Shown: piece by piece, positions 59,571-64,000 of the stretch
How the letters are laid out: each line of letters opens with the position of its first letter
How positions within the stretch are numbered: position 1 is the stretch's first letter
NCBI GenBank assembly: GCA_004154925.1
Contig: QJNS01000030.1
Coordinates: forward strand, 362,521 to 426,520
Origin: Monosporascus cannonballus
Taxonomy: Eukaryota; Ascomycota; Sordariomycetes; Xylariales
DNA: 64,000 bases
Direction: 5' to 3'
Notes under the pieces: model-generated
Seen by the model: only the letters and a program-made list of their open reading frames with translations
Databases searched by the model: none
Told to the model about the DNA's origin: nothing
Made by a program: the position numbers and the translations under genes

Positions 59571-62500
59571 AAAGGATAGATACTAAAGAAAAATACGACG
59601 TATAATTGCTATTATCCAAACAAAATTAAGGTAACGAAATAACGATTTAAAATAACAGCCCCAAAAGTCAAAAAAAATTTAATTAATGTATTACTATAGT
59701 ACTATAGATATAAACAGCTTTTCAAAAAAAAAACTCGATATAAAATTACTAAAATATAACGAATAAAATTATAAGGTAATCCTTAAAAGAGGAATTTCGA
59801 CGAATTTTTATCCTATTTATAACCTTAATAAAAACAAATTACGTGTTTTCAGAAAATACTTGGAAAGTTGGTCATAAAAAAGATAGATTCAACCTTAAAA
59901 TTATTAACAAAATACCTTATATTTTTTTCGTATTTAAAAAAAAGGCAAATTACGACTTATAGTTGATTACCGCTTTTTAAACGATATTATTATTAAAAAT
60001 CGAATATTATTAACCCTGATTACAGAAATAAAAAATCGACTTTACGGAGCTAAATAGTTTACAGCGTTCGATCTCAAAAATGGATATAACCTTATTAGGA
60101 TTAAAAAAATGCGAATTAAAAACGACCTTTACGATAAAATACGAACTATTTAAATATTTAGTTATATTAATAAAACGTACGAACGTATTAGTAATTTTTT
60201 AACGGATAATAAATTATGTATTGCGAAAATATTGTGATAGTATTTTTATCGTTTTAGAAACAGAAACAATATATATATAATACGTTTACAAGGTTTTTTA
60301 ATATTTATAAAACGTAAGGTTGCTTGTTAATACACAAAACAGTTAATTTTACGTATTAAAAGTAAAACATCTAGAACATATTATTATTCTTAAATATAGT
60401 AAGATGAACCCCCAAAAAATCGCTACAATCACAAAAAAACAGACGTCAATAACAGTTAAGAAAGTACAGGTATTTTTGAATTCGCTAATTATTATAAGAA
60501 GTTTATTCGGAACTTTAGCAAAATAACTATACCTTTAACGATTCTTACAAAAAAAAAAGTACAGATGGACGTCAATAATAAAAGAGGCGTTCTAAGAAAT
60601 TAAAAATGTAATTATTAACGAACTAATACTAATTATATATGATTTAAATCGCCCCGCTAAATTAAAAACCAATTTTTCGAATTACGTATTAGGCGTAATA
60701 ATCGGATAACAAAATAATTAAGGTAAATTATACCTTATTATATTTTTTTATAATTTAAAAAAGCAGAATTAATTACGGCATTCAAAATAAGAAATTTATG
60801 GTCATTATTATAGCATTCCGAGAATTTAGGCATTACTTAAAGGAAAGTTTACATTAAATCAAAGTTTATACGGATTATTAGAATTTTACCCGTTTTATTA
60901 CGACTAGGGAATTCACAGGACGATAATTAAGATATGTAGAAAAATTTGCGAACTTCGATTTCGTTATTATTTATAAAAAAAGCTCAGAAAACGGCAAAGC
61001 CGATATCCTAAGTAGGCGACCAGATCTCGAAGAAAAATTAGTCAAAGTTAGCTATATAGTTTTTGATATTATCATAAAAGGACATTTACGCTTACGACAA
61101 ATTACGACAATTTGGGCAGTACTTTTTGATATGTATTAGAAAATCCAGCAGTATTGAAATGGGGCAGAGTGTTACGCCCATGATCAGGCTCGTCTGATCA
61201 GAAAGTCCGGGTCTCGCATATATATTAAGGAGTTCTTTTTCGCCATGGGTTCAACCCCCAGACAACATTCACTATTATCACCATTCAGCATGTTTTTCTG
61301 CTATGTCAATTATCGAGGTTCAACATTATCAATATAATCGAATTAAGTTCTTCATCTCGACAATCCCTTTCCGTATCGTGACATAGCTTGTTCATTCGCA
61401 CTGATCAAGCCCAATTCTCCCCCTACCCCAATTCAGTATAACGACGATTTCTCAGAAAACCAAAAACAGATAAAATACAGGTTTCAAAAAAATATCAGAA
61501 GAATCTGGTACGAGAAATATACCAACGTTAACTATATGGACATTTAGGGATTTATAAAATCTTAAAACAGTTTCGACGTACATATTTCTTTTTTAAAATA
61601 AAATTAAAAATATAAAATATTATATAATAATGCAATATTTGCGCCAAAGCAAAAAGAGGACGATATAAATCTTACGGAAAATTATTGCTATTATTAGTTA
61701 TAAAGCAATTATAATATTTAGTTATATTCGATTTTATGATTAATTTTATTTTCATAAAATATTTCGTTATAAAAATATATGACGATAATATTTTCGTAAT
61801 TATAGATCGATTTACGAAATCTTTTATTTCCTTTTATACTTTAAGAATATATATACCGAACAAATGGCATATATTTTCTTTAAATATATCTTTAGGATAT
61901 ACGAATTATTAATATAAATTATTTCAAATAAAGAATTAATATAGTATTTAAGCTTGGCCAAGGCCTTATAATATAGATCGGCCTAAATTATAAGTTACCT
62001 AGCGTATTTAAATTATAGATAAATAGACAATTAAAGTAAATATACTAAACCTTGAAAACTTACGTATCATGTTATATTAATTATAAACAAACTAACTAGG
62101 TTAAAAAGCTACTAATCGCATAATTAACTTAAAATATTAATTACTACGAAGATATTAAAATAATATCTGTAAACATTAACTTTGGATTTACTTTAAATGT
62201 TTATAAAAAATACGCGATAACGGCCTAATTAACGTTAAAATAATCCTTACGTCGGAATAGTTACGACAGTTGTATTAAGAGATAAAAACAGAATTGGAAT
62301 TCGTACGAAATCAAATAAGTAAGTATTATAACAAAAAACGGTTAAAAGAATTAACCTTCGAAAAAAGGAAAATAGTTTTCCTTGTTACGAAAAACATTTA
62401 AACAAAACGACCCAGCAAAAAAATTGATTTTAAATATATTGGTCCATATAAAATCGGTAAGAAAATTTCGAAAAATAATTACTAATTAGAATTTTCACAA

Positions 62501-62770
62501 AAGGTTAAAATTTATCTAATTTTTCATATTTCTTTATTTAAGTTAGCAGCAAGAATAATTAAAATATATACGGTATAGAATAATATAGAGGTAAAGGACG
62601 ATACGATATACAAAATACAAAAGATATTCGATATGCGAAAAAAATGGATTTACCTAATGCCTGATTAAATAAAAAAAGCACTCGGATTTCGAGAACATCT
62701 AGAAACTCGCTAAAAACCTTATTGGCGCTCAGCGTTTGTTAAAGAACTTTTATTAATAAGGGCGGAATTA
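59571..62770 (+). pseudogene. A pol remnant (RT, RNase H, integrase, chromodomain)
   Basis: This is the decayed 3' half of the A polyprotein; gag and protease lie in the upstream A segments (26,300-27,046, 40,811-41,991, 52,267-52,861). FDLKNGYNLIRIKK (about 60,068) marks RT. At about 60,225-60,265 the catalytic YLDD block is missing: KYCDSIFIV joins directly to LETE, indicating a deletion of about 20 nt relative to C and D. The integrase core reads YDDNIFVIIDRFTK near 61,780-61,830. A chromodomain-like end precedes the antisense ORF (about 62,610-62,760). The 281-bp insert at 61,155 interrupts it. It is inactive. Confidence 0.65.
61155..61435. mobile_element. 281-bp un-decayed insert in A: solo LTR or MITE
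   Basis: It begins TGAAATGGGGCAGAG and ends CCCCTACCCCAATTCA, so about 15 terminal bases are inverted repeats with three mismatches. It is flanked by GTAT (61,151-61,154 and 61,436-61,439; AGTAT if the terminal A is counted as host). Comparison with C and D shows A is otherwise continuous here. Composition is near balanced, with a TATA-like CATATATATTAAGG. TG...CA ends suit a solo LTR, while the longer inverted repeats suit a MITE. No coding capacity. Orientation not assigned. Confidence 0.65.
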
Positions 62771-63340
62771 CTCGAAATAATAGCATTCTAGTTTATAAGA
62801 TCTAAGAAGGGAAGCTTTTAATCCACCGTACTTTAATCGATAATATTTACCTTATTCGAAATCTGTATTTCGATTACGGACTTTGATTCTAAATAGATAA
62901 AGTCGTTAGATTCGTCAAAAGATTAAAGGGCCCGGTTAATAAACTTAGTACTTTCAGATTAATAATATTAACGTTATCGCCGAATACGAGAAAGCCGCGT
63001 TAAAGATTTAGCTAAGGTTTTTTTCGCTATTAATTTCTTTTTTTAATCGACAAAGCTCGGTAATATAACGATTAATTATAAATATAGGGATGCCGTTTCC
63101 ATTATAAAAACGCTTTATACGTACATATTCCTTACAACGAGGTATTTTTTGATTATTTAACAATTAAGATATCGGAAAGAACAAAAAAAATATAGTATAG
63201 CGACAAAACCTTTAAGCTTAATTAAATTAGCCAAGGCAACCCGCTAGACAGTTTTGCGGGAACGAAACTTAGAGATACGGGAAGCTATAATAAAAAGAAA
63301 ATAAAAGTACTTACGAGAAAAAAAGAAATCTTACGAGCAA
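62750..63340 (-). pseudogene. A antisense ORF (cysteine-motif/coiled-coil protein remnant)
   Basis: On the strand opposite to pol, between the chromodomain and the 3' LTR, one frame reads PRCKEYVRIKRFYNGNGIPI (about 63,090-63,150) then RYITELCRLKKEINSE (about 63,030-63,080). The same layout exists in B, C, D and E. Cys-pair positions are partly Tyr (TGY to TAY). The C-terminal half is poorly readable. Limits are approximate. Confidence 0.5.
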
Positions 63341-63362
63341 GATTTTGGAAAAAAAGAGATCC

Positions 63363-63713
63363 TGTTACGACCTAACGAGTTACGGCCTCTAGAAACGGTC
63401 TTTGACAAAACAAGCCAAAAAAAGACAATAAGCCAGGTTACGTGAGGGATTACCAATTTACTAATAGTTAATCAGTAAGTCGAATCGTCAGCTTAATAGT
63501 AATAAGCTAGTAAGTCGAAATAAAATATATATGCTTATTATTTCTATAATTTAAATAATACCAGTTTATAAAAAAATCTCGTTACTTAAAACGCCTTTGG
63601 TATTACGAAACGTAATTAAGTTATTTTATTATTTCAAAGTCTTATAATACTTCTGTTAATATCAACCCGCACGACTTAGGTTTAATAGTTGGTTAAACCG
63701 TCTAGCCGTCATA
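63363..63713 (+). repeat. A 3' LTR (351 bp)
   Basis: It starts TGTTACGACCTAACGAG and ends GTCTAGCCGTCATA. It has two 35-bp units. It retains the conserved LTR tail GACTTAGGTTTAATAGTTGG in nearly undamaged form. Confidence 0.8.
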
Positions 63714-63889
63714 GTCTCGGCCTCACGTCCTGAATTAAACTTTTCAAGATAAATAACGTTAGAAATCCGAAAACAAAACTACCCCAATATATAAAGGCTG
63801 GATTTTCTAGTATGCTACGAAGAAATTATTTAGTATTTTAATATTATTAAAAGCTACGTAATATATCGACCTTACAAAGCAAAGAAAGT

Positions 63890-63910
63890 AAAATAAATAA
63901 AAAAAATAGA

Positions 63911-63997
<87 letters not shown>

Positions 63998-64000
63998 ATA
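63890..64000. repeat. (TAAA)n microsatellite at window end
   Basis: There are imperfect AAAT/TAAA words from about 63,890, then an uninterrupted 4-bp repeat from about 63,911 to the last base, so its true length is unknown. 63,719-63,889 between the A target duplication and this repeat is AT-rich with no recognised feature. Confidence 0.95.

Larger units (their letters stand above)
25904..63713 (+). mobile_element. Element A: host chromovirus of the nested cluster
   Basis: The LTRs at 25,904-26,289 and 63,363-63,713 share TATTACGACCTAAC/TGTTACGACCTAAC starts and end before CGTTATAAA-type PBS sequence. Flanks ATCTT (25,899-25,903) and GTCTC (63,714-63,718) are a target duplication if two RIP transitions are allowed. 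A consists of 25,904-27,046, 40,811-41,991, 52,267-52,861, 59,571-61,154 and 61,440-63,713, about 6.78 kb in total, the same as its relatives B-E (6.7-6.9 kb). Sequence reads continuously across each excised insertion (for example GGTTTAAT then AAATTTGAAAAA across E). It is the oldest element of the stack. Confidence 0.8.

Noticed and set aside
61241..61262. GGGTTCAACCCCCA as part of a tRNA gene or SINE head
   Set aside because: There is only a short T-arm-like hairpin, and no A box at the right distance. The inverted ends and duplication define a different kind of insert.
63890..64000. Terminal repeat as a telomere
   Set aside because: The unit is TAAA, not TTAGGG; it is a simple microsatellite cut by the window end.

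Overview
This is a window of filamentous-ascomycete nuclear DNA. It is two very AT-rich transposon graveyards flanking a base-balanced island of about 12 kb. The fungal call rests on three things: chromodomain Ty3/gypsy elements; heavy C-to-T/G-to-A decay in both strands that looks like repeat-induced point mutation (RIP); and one intact Myb-like gene whose N-terminal SIGNIVNSC-type and KKNGNGELLPRKKVVKR blocks I associate with Sordariomycetes. No tRNA, rRNA, CRISPR or bacterial-type gene was found.

Left cluster (1-13,525). A minus-strand chromovirus-type element (H) enters from beyond the window edge. It is split by a complete plus-strand gypsy element G (169-7,634; 207-bp LTRs; target duplication AAATA). 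H also carries a 470-bp miniature element with 122-bp terminal repeats (10,296-10,765). A solo copy of the same terminal repeat sits in G (7,089-7,212).

Island (13,526-25,903). The only clearly intact gene is the minus-strand Myb-like gene at 20,543-21,340. Around it lie broken genes: a multi-membrane-span protein (14,680-16,621), a probable galactose-oxidase/kelch-like gene on the minus strand (about 16,846-18,230), and a DUF924 gene with one in-frame TAG (24,429-25,316). The rest shows no gene I can support.

Right cluster (25,904-63,713). This 37.8-kb block is one insertion locus built like nested dolls. Element A (+; about 6.8 kb when rejoined) is interrupted by B (-), E (-), D (+) and a 281-bp un-decayed insert. 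B has C (+) inside its own 5' LTR. E has an unrelated 3.5-kb DNA-transposon-like element F inside it. Every junction was located by target-site duplications and by continuity of the host element. A (TAAA)n microsatellite ends the window.

The five chromoviruses A-E share an unusual layout. Between the chromodomain end of pol and the 3' LTR lies an opposite-strand reading frame with a cysteine-pair motif (now largely Tyr by RIP), then a basic coiled-coil-like stretch. It converges on pol, with tails overlapping by about 40-50 nt in the two copies where I read both stops. This recurring antisense gene is the most interesting signal in the window. A second pattern is that RIP decay fades in the outermost 60-200 nt of nearly every element.

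All coordinates of degenerate features are read by eye. Element boundaries are accurate to a base or so where a duplication is quoted; coding limits inside elements are approximate.
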